Source of the DNA: Formosa sp. Hel1_31_208
GTDB lineage: Bacteria; Bacteroidota; Bacteroidia; Flavobacteriales; Flavobacteriaceae
Length of the DNA: 64,000 nt
Assembly: GCF_900104785.1 (NCBI RefSeq)
Contig: NZ_LT629733.1
Location: 1,396,501-1,460,500 of the forward strand
Direction: 5' to 3'
This document shows positions 1 through 8,916 of the stretch, one piece after another; position 1 is the first letter of the stretch; every line of letters begins with the position of its first letter. Made by a program: the position numbers and the translations under genes. The notes beneath the pieces were generated by a model. It did no database searches and was not told where the DNA came from. It worked only from the letters and a program-made list of their open reading frames with translations.

Positions 1-1334
1 TAACTGAACTACTTGATTTTAGAGAAGATACCGATCGAGATGCGACCATACAAGCTATAAAAGTTGATATTCCTTTTAAAGGAGCGACAGCATGGATATT
101 GGTTTGTTCAATTTTTGTGGCATCTGTAGGTCTAAATGCTAATTCTACTGCGGTAGTTATTGGTGCCATGTTAATTTCACCCCTTATGGGGCCAATTCTA
201 GGTGTGGGCTTATCTATTGCTATCAACGATATTGATACGTTGAGACGATCCCTAATTAACTTAGCCATAATGATAGTGCTAAGTTTACTGACGGCATTCT
301 TATTTTTTAAATTCTTCCCATTAAGCGAAGATACGTCTGAACTTTTGGGACGTGTAAAACCAGATATTAGGGACGTATTAATCGCCTTTTTTGGTGGTTT
401 AGCATTGATTATAGCGCGTACAAAAAGAGGAACAATCGCCTCAGTAATATTTGGTGTTGCCATTGCAACCGCCTTAATGCCGCCATTGTGTACGGCTGGT
501 TACGGTTTAGCCAAAGGGAACTGGGTGTATTTCGGACAGGCCATGTACTTGTTTACGATTAATACGATATTCATCGCGCTTGCCACGTTTTTAGTACTTA
601 AAATATTGCGCTTTCCAATGCTTAAGTATGCGAATTCAGCAAAGCGCAAACGAATTGCGAGACTAGCATCATTAGTAGCTGTTATTGTTATGGTTCCTGC
701 AGGCTTTACATTTGTAGATGTTTTAAAAGAAAGTCGATTTGAAATAGATGCTAAAGCATTTATCAATGATGAATTAAAAGTATTACCTAATTCCACCTAT
801 ATTATCAAAAATGCAACTCCAAATTATGATCCTCTTGGAGAATCGTTTATTGAATTAATTCCTTTTGGAAATGACGAAATATCTGAGGAAACCAGACTTT
901 TGTTAGAATCACGATTTGCTAATTACTCAGCACTTAAAAACGCAAAATTATATGTTAATCAAGTAAAAAATAGAGCTATCAATAATCTGGAGTATATGGA
1001 GGAGTTGAGAACTCGAGATTCTATTGATTTGTTAACTCAAGGACAAAAAATTGCTTATTTGGAAAATACAGTGTCGCGATTATCTAGATTAGAACGCAAC
1101 CAAATTCCATTTGAAGATTTGGTGCGAGAGGCTAAAATTAACTATGAAAATTTAAAATCAGTGTCTTATTCTAATCGCATTACATCCGATTTCTCTAAGA
1201 TAGATACGATTGCTATTTTTTCTTTTAGATGGGTAGATTCTCTGAGCACTGCCGATCAAAAGCAAAAAGATTTAGGTAAGCTAAAGTTGTGGTTTAAAGA
1301 AAAACTGAAATTAGATACACTTGTGGTAGAGTAG
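1..1334 (+). CDS. DUF389 (TIGR00341-like) membrane protein, 5' end missing
   Basis: The frame is open from the first complete codon at base 3 through a TAG at 1332-1334, so the start lies before the window. An apparent TTG start at 99 is inside the domain. The first part is rich in membrane segments and contains the glycine- and proline-rich stretch NSTAVVIGAMLISPLMGPIL, typical of the DUF389 family. The C-terminal half, roughly the last 190 residues, is hydrophilic and follows a single membrane helix. The biochemical role of the family is not established. It is convergent with the MlaF-like gene, with 4 bases between the stops. Confidence 0.85.
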   Translation, partial: TELLDFREDTDRDATIQAIKVDIPFKGATAWILVCSIFVASVGLNANSTAVVIGAMLISPLMGPILGVGLSIAINDIDTLRRSLINLAIMIVLSLLTAFLFFKFFPLSEDTSELLGRVKPDIRDVLIAFFGGLALIIARTKRGTIASVIFGVAIATALMPPLCTAGYGLAKGNWVYFGQAMYLFTINTIFIALATFLVLKILRFPMLKYANSAKRKRIARLASLVAVIVMVPAGFTFVDVLKESRFEIDAKAFINDELKVLPNSTYIIKNATPNYDPLGESFIELIPFGNDEISEETRLLLESRFANYSALKNAKLYVNQVKNRAINNLEYMEELRTRDSIDLLTQGQKIAYLENTVSRLSRLERNQIPFEDLVREAKINYENLKSVSYSNRITSDFSKIDTIAIFSFRWVDSLSTADQKQKDLGKLKLWFKEKLKLDTLVVE

Positions 1335-1338
1335 CTAA

Positions 1339-2106
1339 TTATTCATTTTCATCTAAGTACATTTTACGCACTTTTTTGAATAATTCTGAAGAGTATACAA
1401 AACTGGTAACAGCGTCGTTGTCAGTTTTGAATATCGTCTCTTTTGAGCCTTCCCAAGCCTTAAATCCATCTTTTAGAAATACGATTTTTTCGCCTATTTC
1501 CATAACAGAATTCATATCATGAGAGTTAATCACCGTGGTGATATTATATTCATCGGTAATCTCTTGAATTAGATTGTCAATCACAATGGCAGTCTTAGGA
1601 TCTAATCCAGAATTAGGTTCGTCACAAAAGAGATATTTCGGATTGTTTACAATGGCTCGCGCAATAGCAACACGTTTCTGCATACCACCAGAAGCTTCAC
1701 TCGGCATTTTATGATGCGCACCATCTAGGTTAACTCGTTTCAGGACAAAGTCGGCACGATCCTCCATTTCACTTTTACTCATTTTGGTAAACATCTGTAA
1801 AGGGAACATCACATTTTCTTGAATGGTCATAGAATCAAAAAGCGCACTACCTTGAAATACCATGCCCATATCGCCTCTTAAGTCACGTTTTTGGGCATAG
1901 GTTAATTCAGAATATATTTTTCCGTCATAAGAAATTGTGCCTTCTTCAGGCTCGAACAATCCTAAAAGACATTTTAAAAATACAGTTTTACCAGAACCAC
2001 TCTGACCAATGACTAAACTCGTTTTGCCATTTTCAAAAACCGTCGATATGCCTTTTAAAATATGAGCATCTCCGAAGGACTTATGTACATTTTTCACTTC
2101 TATCAT
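1339..2106 (-). CDS. ABC transporter ATP-binding protein, MlaF-like
   Basis: 255 residues with a complete ABC ATPase core: Walker A GQSGSGKT (about residues 34-41), signature SGGMQKRVAIARA, Walker B YLFCDEP and the switch histidine in NSHD. It resembles MlaF/Ttg2A, the ATPase of retrograde phospholipid transport between outer and inner membrane. Its ATG overlaps the TAA of the upstream permease gene in TAATG, so the two are probably translationally coupled. No MCE-domain (MlaD) gene is adjacent; in Bacteroidota it may be elsewhere. Family assignment is firm; the lipid substrate is inferred. Confidence 0.88.
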   Translation of the reverse strand: MIEVKNVHKSFGDAHILKGISTVFENGKTSLVIGQSGSGKTVFLKCLLGLFEPEEGTISYDGKIYSELTYAQKRDLRGDMGMVFQGSALFDSMTIQENVMFPLQMFTKMSKSEMEDRADFVLKRVNLDGAHHKMPSEASGGMQKRVAIARAIVNNPKYLFCDEPNSGLDPKTAIVIDNLIQEITDEYNITTVINSHDMNSVMEIGEKIVFLKDGFKAWEGSKETIFKTDNDAVTSFVYSSELFKKVRKMYLDENE

Positions 2107-2843
2107 TAGCTTAGTAAGAGTTGCGTTAATATATAATTTAAAAGAATGATAACCACACTAGTCCAAACAAATGAAGTGGTACTTGCTTTACCCACTTCTA
2201 GGGCACCACCTTTCATATAGTAACCATAATAGGACGGTATTGTGGCTAAAATAAAAGCAAATACAAAAGTTTTTATAAAGGCATATATGATATGAAAAGG
2301 AATAAAATCAGTTTGAACTCCAGTGACATAGTCTTCAAGCGTGCCAAAACCACCATAGACGGCTGCGGCCATTCCTCCTAAAATCCCTAAAAACATGGCA
2401 ATGGAGATTACAAAAGGATAAAGCATCAAGGCAATAAACTTGGGAAATACAAGATAGTTCAGTGAGTTAATACCCATCACTTCCAACGCATCAATTTGCT
2501 CTGTGACACGCATGGTTCCGATACTTGATGTAATGAATGACCCTACTTTACCCGCCATAATAATGGAGATAAATGTAGGTGCAAATTCTAAAATAACAGA
2601 TTGCCGTGTAGCAAACCCGATAAGATATTTTGGAATCAATGGGTTACTAATATTTAAAGCCGTTTGAATCGTTACAACACCTCCAACAAAAAATGATATG
2701 AAGGCTACAATACCCAAAGACCCTATGATAAGGTCATCGATGTCCTTTAAAATGAGAGTGCGCATCACCGACCATCGGGTGGGCTTTCGAAACATTTCGG
2801 CAATCATTAAAAAGTAAGCACCAATATTATGGAGGTATTTCAT
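2106..2843 (-). CDS. MlaE-family ABC transporter permease
   Basis: Integral membrane permease of the MlaE family, forming the inner-membrane channel for the ATPase encoded by the next gene. The typical central region is visible (TFISIIMAGKVGSFITSSIG, then RVTEQIDALEVMGI), which is the most conserved part of the family, as are five to six hydrophobic segments. I place the start at the ATG at 2843 (MKYLHNIG), 245 residues, rather than a TTG two codons upstream. The stop codon overlaps the ATG of the ATPase gene. Confidence 0.88.
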   Translation of the reverse strand: MKYLHNIGAYFLMIAEMFRKPTRWSVMRTLILKDIDDLIIGSLGIVAFISFFVGGVVTIQTALNISNPLIPKYLIGFATRQSVILEFAPTFISIIMAGKVGSFITSSIGTMRVTEQIDALEVMGINSLNYLVFPKFIALMLYPFVISIAMFLGILGGMAAAVYGGFGTLEDYVTGVQTDFIPFHIIYAFIKTFVFAFILATIPSYYGYYMKGGALEVGKASTTSFVWTSVVIILLNYILTQLLLS

Positions 2844-2923
2844 AGTCAATTTTGTTATGGTAAAAGTAAAAAAATATGCTGAGTTCTTAACCTTAACTTT
2901 AAAAGATGATGAATTAAAATCTG

Positions 2924-2931
2924 TATTTTTG
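2924..2931 (+). promoter_or_regulatory. -7 promoter element of phosphatase-nuclease pair
   Basis: TATTTTTG matches the Bacteroidota -7 consensus TAnnTTTG and lies 20 bases before the ATG at 2952. No clear TTG is seen at the expected -33 spacing, so support is partial. Confidence 0.5.
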
Positions 2932-2951
2932 AAGTCCTAAATGCAAATACC

Positions 2952-4643
2952 ATGTGTAAACAAACTATAACGTTATTCCTTTTTCTCTTTTTTGTGACTT
3001 TCTCTTATTCCCAAAAGGAGATTGTGACTACAATAAATGAAGTTTTAAATGATGACTATCAAGAAACCAATCCTAAATTAGTCGTTGGGATTGTTATAGA
3101 TCAAATGCGTTATGACTATCTCACACGATTTTTTAAGAAATATGGGGAGGGCGGATTTAAGCGCATGATGACTGAAGGTTTTAATTGTAAGAACCATCAC
3201 TTCAATTATATACCAACAAAAACGGGGCCTGGTCACGCATCTATTTTTACAGGTACTACTCCAAAGTATCATGGAATTATAGCTAATAATTGGTTTGATG
3301 AAAAATTAAAAAGAAATGTAAATTGTATTGAAGACAATTCAGTAGAACCCTTAGGGACACTGAGTAAAGACGGTATAAAATCTCCTGCTCAAATGCTGGT
3401 CTCTACATTTGCTGACGAAAACCGTTTGTTTACTCAAATGAAAGGGAAAACAATAGGCATATCTGTAAAGCATAGAGGTGCAATTTTACCCTCAGGGCAT
3501 ACAGCCAATGCTGCGTATTGGTGGGATTATGATCACAATGGAACAGGTAATTGGATAACAAGCACGTTTTATATGAAGTCATTGCCGCAGTGGGTGAATG
3601 AGTTTAATGCATCTGGAAGAGCTGAGAGTTACTTTAAAACATGGGATACTTTACTTGATATGGCATCTTATGAAGAAAGTGGGACCGACTCAAATACCTA
3701 TGAACGCATTTTTAAAGGAGAAACCCTATCTGAGTTTCCTCATGAATTAGCACAATTAAAAAACGAAAATGAAGGTTTTAAAATTATAGCAAATTCTCCC
3801 TTTGGTAATAGCCTGACTACTGATTTCACTTTAAAGGCGATTGAAGCGGAAAACTTAGGACAAGATGCTATTACTGATGTCTTAACTATAAGTTACTCAA
3901 GTACCGATAAGGTTGGTCATGATTTCGGACCAAATTCTAAAGAAATTGAAGACACGTATTTGCGCTTAGATCTTGAGCTAGAGCGGTTATTTAATGGCTT
4001 GGACCAAATGGTTGGTCGGGGAGAATACACTGTTTTTTTAACTTCCGATCATGGCGCACCTCATGTACCTTCTTATTTAGAAGATCAAAAAATCCCATCT
4101 GGATTGTTTGATTTGGATGCTATGTTAAAGGAAGTGAATACCTTATTATTTGCAAAATATCAAGTAACAGATTTGGCATTAAGCAGCACAAATAATCAGA
4201 TGTATTTGGATCATGAAAAAATTGAAAAAGAAAATATAGATTTACAAGAATTAAAGACAGTGGTGTCTCGTAAATTATTGTCATATCGCCTTATAAATAA
4301 TGTTGTGATGACCTCAGAAATTAATCGATTACCTGAAGCATCAGGATATCATGAAGTAATGCTTTATAATGGTCATAATCAAAAACGATCTGGAGACATT
4401 GTGTTTACATTTAATCCAGAAGTATTTAAAGATGCACAATGGAATAGAACAGGAACCGACCATCATTCAGGATATAATTATGATACACATGTTCCCCTTT
4501 TGTTTTTTGGGAAAGGGATAAAACATGGAGAGACTTTAAAGCGAACACATGTTATAGATATTGCTCCAACCATCTCTGCACTTTTAGGAATTAGTTTCCC
4601 AAATGCATCCATAGGACAACCCTTAGAGTTTGTAATTGATTAA
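2952..4643 (+). CDS. PafA-type secreted alkaline phosphatase
   Basis: 563 residues with a signal peptide (hydrophobic 5-20). It is an alkaline phosphatase superfamily member of the PafA type described from Elizabethkingia. The nucleophile is T91 in TKTGPGHAS. Metal ligands are D50 in VIDQMRYD, the Asp and His of STDKVGHD, the Asp and His of TSDHG, and the His of TDHHSG. N112 and the K173-H-R175 pair match the PafA phosphate-contacting residues that mark phosphomonoesterases. Expected role: release of phosphate from organic phosphomonoesters in the periplasm or outside. It lies directly before a nuclease gene, one base apart. Confidence 0.9.
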   Translation: MCKQTITLFLFLFFVTFSYSQKEIVTTINEVLNDDYQETNPKLVVGIVIDQMRYDYLTRFFKKYGEGGFKRMMTEGFNCKNHHFNYIPTKTGPGHASIFTGTTPKYHGIIANNWFDEKLKRNVNCIEDNSVEPLGTLSKDGIKSPAQMLVSTFADENRLFTQMKGKTIGISVKHRGAILPSGHTANAAYWWDYDHNGTGNWITSTFYMKSLPQWVNEFNASGRAESYFKTWDTLLDMASYEESGTDSNTYERIFKGETLSEFPHELAQLKNENEGFKIIANSPFGNSLTTDFTLKAIEAENLGQDAITDVLTISYSSTDKVGHDFGPNSKEIEDTYLRLDLELERLFNGLDQMVGRGEYTVFLTSDHGAPHVPSYLEDQKIPSGLFDLDAMLKEVNTLLFAKYQVTDLALSSTNNQMYLDHEKIEKENIDLQELKTVVSRKLLSYRLINNVVMTSEINRLPEASGYHEVMLYNGHNQKRSGDIVFTFNPEVFKDAQWNRTGTDHHSGYNYDTHVPLLFFGKGIKHGETLKRTHVIDIAPTISALLGISFPNASIGQPLEFVID

Positions 4644-4644
4644 T

Positions 4645-5454
4645 ATGACTAAAAAAACTCTTTATTCTCTAATAGCAATAGTTATTATTATTGGTGTTTT
4701 TGGCTATGAATACATCTTGAAAGCACAAGAATCTGCGAATAGTATTGAAAAAGGGGAGACCGCTAAATCTGAGACCAACGCATATTTTCTTCCAACAAGT
4801 ACCACAGGACAAATTGTACACCACACAGGGTATTCATTATCCTATAGTGAACCTCACGAACAAGCAGAATGGGTGGCTTATGAATTGAAACAATCGCACT
4901 TATCAAAGTCTAATTTTAAACGACCATATTTTGAAATAGATCAAACTGTGAAAACAGGGGCTGCACATTGGCGTAACTATAAAAAATCTGGCTATGATCG
5001 TGGGCATTTATGTCCTGCAGCTGATCGTAAGTATAGCCAAGAAGCGCATGATGAAACATTTTTAACCAGTAATATAAGTCCGCAACGCTCTGATTTTAAT
5101 GCGGGTATTTGGAATACTTTAGAGCAGAAAGTGCGCTATTGGGCTAGAAAATATGATGGTGTTTTTGTGGTCACTGGTGGTGTTTTAGAAGGTCATCTAA
5201 AATCTATAGGTGAAGAAGAGGTGAGTATTCCAGAACAATTCTATAAAATCCTTATTGATTCTAATACAGGCAAGACAAAAATGATTGCTTTCTTAATGCC
5301 CCATCAAAATTCAAGACAACCTTTGTATGAATTCGTTGTGTCAGTAGATGAGATAGAGCAGCTTACAGGTATTGATTTTTTTGCCACATTAGATGATAGT
5401 ATCGAAAATAAATTAGAGGCTTCTAGTAGCTATAAAGAATGGAGTTTTAATTAA
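4645..5454 (+). CDS. DNA/RNA non-specific endonuclease, NucA family
   Basis: A beta-beta-alpha-metal nuclease of the NucA/EndoG/Serratia type. The catalytic motif DRGH is present in YDRGHLCPAAD, and the downstream metal-binding region is SNISPQRSDFNAGIWNTLE. An N-terminal hydrophobic segment (about residues 5-19) is a signal peptide or membrane anchor, so the enzyme acts outside the cytoplasm. I chose the ATG at 4645, one base after the phosphatase stop; an in-frame TTG at 4636 overlaps that gene and is unlikely. Together with the phosphatase it could liberate phosphate from extracellular nucleic acid. Confidence 0.88.
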   Translation: MTKKTLYSLIAIVIIIGVFGYEYILKAQESANSIEKGETAKSETNAYFLPTSTTGQIVHHTGYSLSYSEPHEQAEWVAYELKQSHLSKSNFKRPYFEIDQTVKTGAAHWRNYKKSGYDRGHLCPAADRKYSQEAHDETFLTSNISPQRSDFNAGIWNTLEQKVRYWARKYDGVFVVTGGVLEGHLKSIGEEEVSIPEQFYKILIDSNTGKTKMIAFLMPHQNSRQPLYEFVVSVDEIEQLTGIDFFATLDDSIENKLEASSSYKEWSFN

Positions 5455-5456
5455 AA

Positions 5457-6305
5457 TTATTTTAATTTTCCTTTAATCCCTTTCCAACGTAGTTGTCTAA
5501 TATAATGGCCTTGCTCTTTAGTAACTAGTTGTTCTAAATTTTGACGTTTTCCTCTAAAATATCCAGCCATATAGTCAGCAAATAAATTCAAACTTTTCTT
5601 TTTATAAGCTAATTTTAATGCTGAAATCAATGTAATAATTAAGCCGTAACGCATTTTATACATGGCTTCACCTTGCATGTATTTAGATGCTTTGTTGTAG
5701 CTGATGCCAGTAGGTTTTAGATGTTTTACTTGAAGTGTTTCATCTGTTTTTAGTTCCCAGCCGTAGTATTTTGCTAAGAGTTCATCAACCGTATCCCAAC
5801 CCATTGATGGTTTGAGTTTCCCAATATCTAAAAAGCATTGTTTTCTATAAGCTTTTAAAGCGCCACGAATATGATCTTTGCGTGTTAAATTCTCTAAGAT
5901 CCACTGATTATTATTTTTGATATAGCAGAAACCTGCGGCCATTCCTAATTGTGCATTGGTGTTAAAATGAATTGCTAATTGCTCTAAATAATTCTTAGGA
6001 AAAATGAGATCAGCATCGAATTTACAGATAATATCGTAATCGTCGTCGAGTTGCTCAAGTCCTTTATAAAATGCATTGATAATTTTTGATCCGGGTAAAT
6101 GGGCATCTGAACTAATTGTATTCACAAGAGATACATTAGGGTACTTATCAACGAACGTATTGACAATATGCTTTGTATGATCAGAAGAGTTATCATTCAC
6201 GACCACAATTTGTTTTGCCGGCAAGGTTTGCGTTATCAAAGACGTTAAGGTCTGTGATATCACATCGGCTTCATTATGTGCTGGAATGATGATGTAGAAA
6301 TTCAA
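5457..6305 (-). CDS. Glycosyltransferase family 2
   Basis: 282 residues of GT-A fold: N-terminal nucleotide-binding motif IIIPAHNEADVI, then VVVNDNSSD, and a DXD-like metal motif in FDADLIFP. The C-terminal part is basic with no clear membrane helices. Acceptor and sugar are unknown. The start is a TTG at 6305 (MNFYIIIPAHNE), since no ATG is available before the conserved N-terminal strand. It is the last gene of a minus-strand run and convergent with the nuclease (2 bases between stops). Confidence 0.85.
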   Translation of the reverse strand: MNFYIIIPAHNEADVISQTLTSLITQTLPAKQIVVVNDNSSDHTKHIVNTFVDKYPNVSLVNTISSDAHLPGSKIINAFYKGLEQLDDDYDIICKFDADLIFPKNYLEQLAIHFNTNAQLGMAAGFCYIKNNNQWILENLTRKDHIRGALKAYRKQCFLDIGKLKPSMGWDTVDELLAKYYGWELKTDETLQVKHLKPTGISYNKASKYMQGEAMYKMRYGLIITLISALKLAYKKKSLNLFADYMAGYFRGKRQNLEQLVTKEQGHYIRQLRWKGIKGKLK

Positions 6306-6363
6306 GTGCCTGTGTTTTGAACAAATTTAAACTATAAAATTCAAATTAGAAGTGACGTATTTA

Positions 6364-6891
6364 TTATTCTGAAATACGCTCGGCATAAACAATATAATAT
6401 CTTGGAGTAAACCAGCGAAGTAGAGGACGTAGACCAATTTTTCGTGTTGGGTTTGTCCATTTTTCTGAAGCTATAATTCGCCAGCCTGATTTTTCTAGTA
6501 GCCAATCAAACTGCCAATCTTCAAATTCATGATAGTGTCGATCTCTCATATCTGTTTTGCTTCTATAAGCAGAAGCAAACCAAAGTTTAAGTGGTATACT
6601 AGCCACAAGTTTATCAGCTTTAATTGATTTTAAAACTGTAAATGGTGACAGTAAGTGTTCAAAGATTTCAAATGCTGTTACGACATTAGCGTTAGAATTT
6701 TCAATTTCCGAAGTATCAAGATCTAAATCAATACCTGTTGTATTCGTTACATCATAGCCCTCTGATTTTAACATGTCAGATAACGGGTTTTTGATACCTA
6801 AATCTAAAATAACAGATGTAGTTTCAATATGAGACTTTAAAAACTGTACGGTATGTTTAAACCGTTTATTCGGAAAGGTCTTTTCGTACAT
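6364..6891 (-). CDS. Class I SAM-dependent methyltransferase-like protein
   Basis: 175 residues. The region VILDLGIKNPLSDML resembles the SAM-binding motif I although the glycine pattern is degenerate; TGIDLDLDT fits motif II and TAFEIFEHLLSP is the usual post-motif helix of ubiE/methyltransf_11-like proteins. The substrate is unknown. Its ATG overlaps the TAA of proC (TAATG), and it is 58 bases before the glycosyltransferase, so the two may modify a common surface compound. The methyltransferase call is moderate to firm. Confidence 0.75.
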   Translation of the reverse strand: MYEKTFPNKRFKHTVQFLKSHIETTSVILDLGIKNPLSDMLKSEGYDVTNTTGIDLDLDTSEIENSNANVVTAFEIFEHLLSPFTVLKSIKADKLVASIPLKLWFASAYRSKTDMRDRHYHEFEDWQFDWLLEKSGWRIIASEKWTNPTRKIGLRPLLRWFTPRYYIVYAERISE

Positions 6892-7679
6892 TAATCTGAA
6901 ATATTATCAAAAGAGGTCTTAATGCCTTTGATTAAGGCAGAACTAAATCCTTGGTGTTCCATTTCATTCAGACCAGCAATTGTACAGCCTTTAGGTGTTG
7001 TGACTTTGTCAATTTCTGCTTCAGGATGGTTTCCTTTTTGCAACAGAAGTTCACTAGCGCCTTTTACCGTTTGCGTTGCTATTTGAGTGGCTGTTTGAGC
7101 ATCGAATCCAATTTCAATACCACCTTGTATCATCCCTCTTATAAATCGTAAGACGTAAGCAATACCGCATGCACCTAGCACAGTAGCTGCGTCCATCAGT
7201 TGTTCGTTGATTACAACAGTTTCTCCAAGGGCATTAAAAATATCCTTTACCTTATTGGTGTCTTCTTCTGAAGCATTATGAGACGCAATACAGGTCATGG
7301 ATTCATTTACCGATGATGCTGTGTTTGGCATTGCACGGAAAACAACTGGATGATGTGTGAGTTCTGAATTAATTTGAGCTATTGAAAAGTCACTAACTAC
7401 AGAGATTAATAACTTATCGTTAGTTAAAACAGAATTCACTTCTTGCAACACGTCGGCAATACGATACGGTTTTACAGCAATAATGACGATTTGTGCATTT
7501 GATACCGCTTCGATATTATTGGAATTAATGTAAACGCCTTGGTCTTGAAATGATTGAAGTAGTCCCGTTTTATGTCGCGTTATCGCGATATCAGAAGGAT
7601 TGAAATTTTCACTGAGTAAACCTGAGGCAATCGCTTGACCAAGATTTCCTCCTCCTAATATGGCAATAGTTGAATTCAT
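6891..7679 (-). CDS. proC: Pyrroline-5-carboxylate reductase
   Basis: Catalyses the last step of proline synthesis, reducing 1-pyrroline-5-carboxylate with NAD(P)H. 262 residues, usual length. The N-terminal Rossmann motif is ILGGGNLGQAIASGL. The P5C reductase signature near the C terminus reads ASELLLQKGNHPEAEIDKVT followed by TPKGCTIAGLNEME. It starts directly after the stop of the KAS III-like gene and overlaps the methyltransferase gene by one base. Why a proline gene sits in this run is unclear. Confidence 0.93.
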   Translation of the reverse strand: MNSTIAILGGGNLGQAIASGLLSENFNPSDIAITRHKTGLLQSFQDQGVYINSNNIEAVSNAQIVIIAVKPYRIADVLQEVNSVLTNDKLLISVVSDFSIAQINSELTHHPVVFRAMPNTASSVNESMTCIASHNASEEDTNKVKDIFNALGETVVINEQLMDAATVLGACGIAYVLRFIRGMIQGGIEIGFDAQTATQIATQTVKGASELLLQKGNHPEAEIDKVTTPKGCTIAGLNEMEHQGFSSALIKGIKTSFDNISD

Positions 7680-8738
7680 TTAATATTGGTAAACAATGGC
7701 GTTAATATGCATTCCTGCGCCAACGCTAGCAAAAAGAATAACATCACCTTTCTCAATGGATTGATTTTCAAATTTATTCTTCACAATTAAATCAAAAAGT
7801 GTTGGTACGGTAGCTACTGAGCTATTCCCTAGCTTATGAATGCTCATTGGCATAACACCATCTGGAACTGCAGTTTTATATAAACGGTAAAAGCGTTTGA
7901 TGATTGCTTCGTCCATTTTTTCATTGGCTTGATGAATCAATACTTTTTTAACGTCTTTAATATCCTTTCCACTCTTTTCTAGACATGATTTCATCGCTAA
8001 AGGAACATTGTTAAGCGCAAATTCATAAATTTTACGCCCGTGCATTTTAATGTATCTCGTATCGCGATTTAGTTCTTGGTTGTTCGAACTTCCAAAGTAT
8101 AAATAATACGCTTCGTCATAAGTAAATGACGCTGTTTCGTGTGCTAAGATACCACCTTCTTCATCAGTTAACTCAATGACTGTTGCGCCTGCACCGTCAC
8201 TATAAATCATAGAATCTCTATCATGCTTATCTACTACACGCGATAAGGTTTCGCTTCCAATGACTAAACACTTTTTTGCCATTCCTGCTTTTATATAAGC
8301 TTGAGCTTGGATCACCCCTTCAAGCCAACCTGGGCATCCAAAAAGAATGTCATAAGCCACACATTTTGGGTTTTTAATTCTCAAGCGATGTTTAACCCGT
8401 GACGCAAGACAAGGTAAAATATCCGATTGTACCGTATTGGCTTTTACGTCGCCAAAATTATGAGCACAGATGATATAATCAAGCTTTTCGGGATCGATAT
8501 TCGCATCTTCAATGGCTTTTTGCGCAGCTAAAAATCCGAGATCAGAAGATGTTAATTGTGGGTCAGCATAACGGCGTTCCACAATACCAGTAATAGCCTT
8601 AAATTTATCCACTATCACTTCGTTGGGATAGTCGATAGTACTGCCATCAGCATTTAAAAACTCATGCTGATGAAAATCTTCATTTTTTTCAACTTCACTC
8701 GGTATATAACTACCAGTTCCTGTTATCTTAATCGACAT
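7680..8738 (-). CDS. 3-oxoacyl-ACP synthase III (FabH)-like protein
   Basis: 352-residue thiolase-fold condensing enzyme. The catalytic triad of KAS III is complete: C135 in LFGCPGWLEG, H269 in LIHQANEKMD and N305 in HKLGNSSVAT. At 352 residues it is longer than housekeeping FabH (about 320-330) and lacks the usual FabH N-terminal signature, so I read it as a KAS III-family paralogue, possibly for a specialised acyl product, not certainly the fatty acid initiation enzyme. It heads the run with proC, a methyltransferase and a glycosyltransferase. Confidence 0.82.
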   Translation of the reverse strand: MSIKITGTGSYIPSEVEKNEDFHQHEFLNADGSTIDYPNEVIVDKFKAITGIVERRYADPQLTSSDLGFLAAQKAIEDANIDPEKLDYIICAHNFGDVKANTVQSDILPCLASRVKHRLRIKNPKCVAYDILFGCPGWLEGVIQAQAYIKAGMAKKCLVIGSETLSRVVDKHDRDSMIYSDGAGATVIELTDEEGGILAHETASFTYDEAYYLYFGSSNNQELNRDTRYIKMHGRKIYEFALNNVPLAMKSCLEKSGKDIKDVKKVLIHQANEKMDEAIIKRFYRLYKTAVPDGVMPMSIHKLGNSSVATVPTLFDLIVKNKFENQSIEKGDVILFASVGAGMHINAIVYQY

Positions 8739-8866
8739 AGTACGTTATTTTTAAACATTACGATTCACTAAAATAGTAATTAATCCTGTTTTAGATGGAA
8801 GTTATCTAAATAAGTTAGAATTTTTACTAAATTCATAAAATTACTACAGTGTCATTACGTTAAACT

Positions 8867-8892
8867 AAAAAGCGCATCATTTATTGATGCGC
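8867..8892 (-). terminator. Intrinsic terminator of gcvP
   Basis: An 8-bp GC-rich stem, GCGCATCA / TGATGCGC (8872-8879 with 8885-8892) and a 5-base loop. On the minus strand it is followed by a run of Ts. It lies 24 bases beyond the gcvP stop. Confidence 0.8.
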
Positions 8893-8916
8893 CGTTTAAA
8901 TATTTGATACTCTCGT

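Noticed and set aside
5445..5475. AT-only palindrome between the nuclease and glycosyltransferase genes as a terminator
   Set aside because: AATTAAAA/TTTTAATT has no G-C pairs and is expected by chance in such AT-rich sequence.
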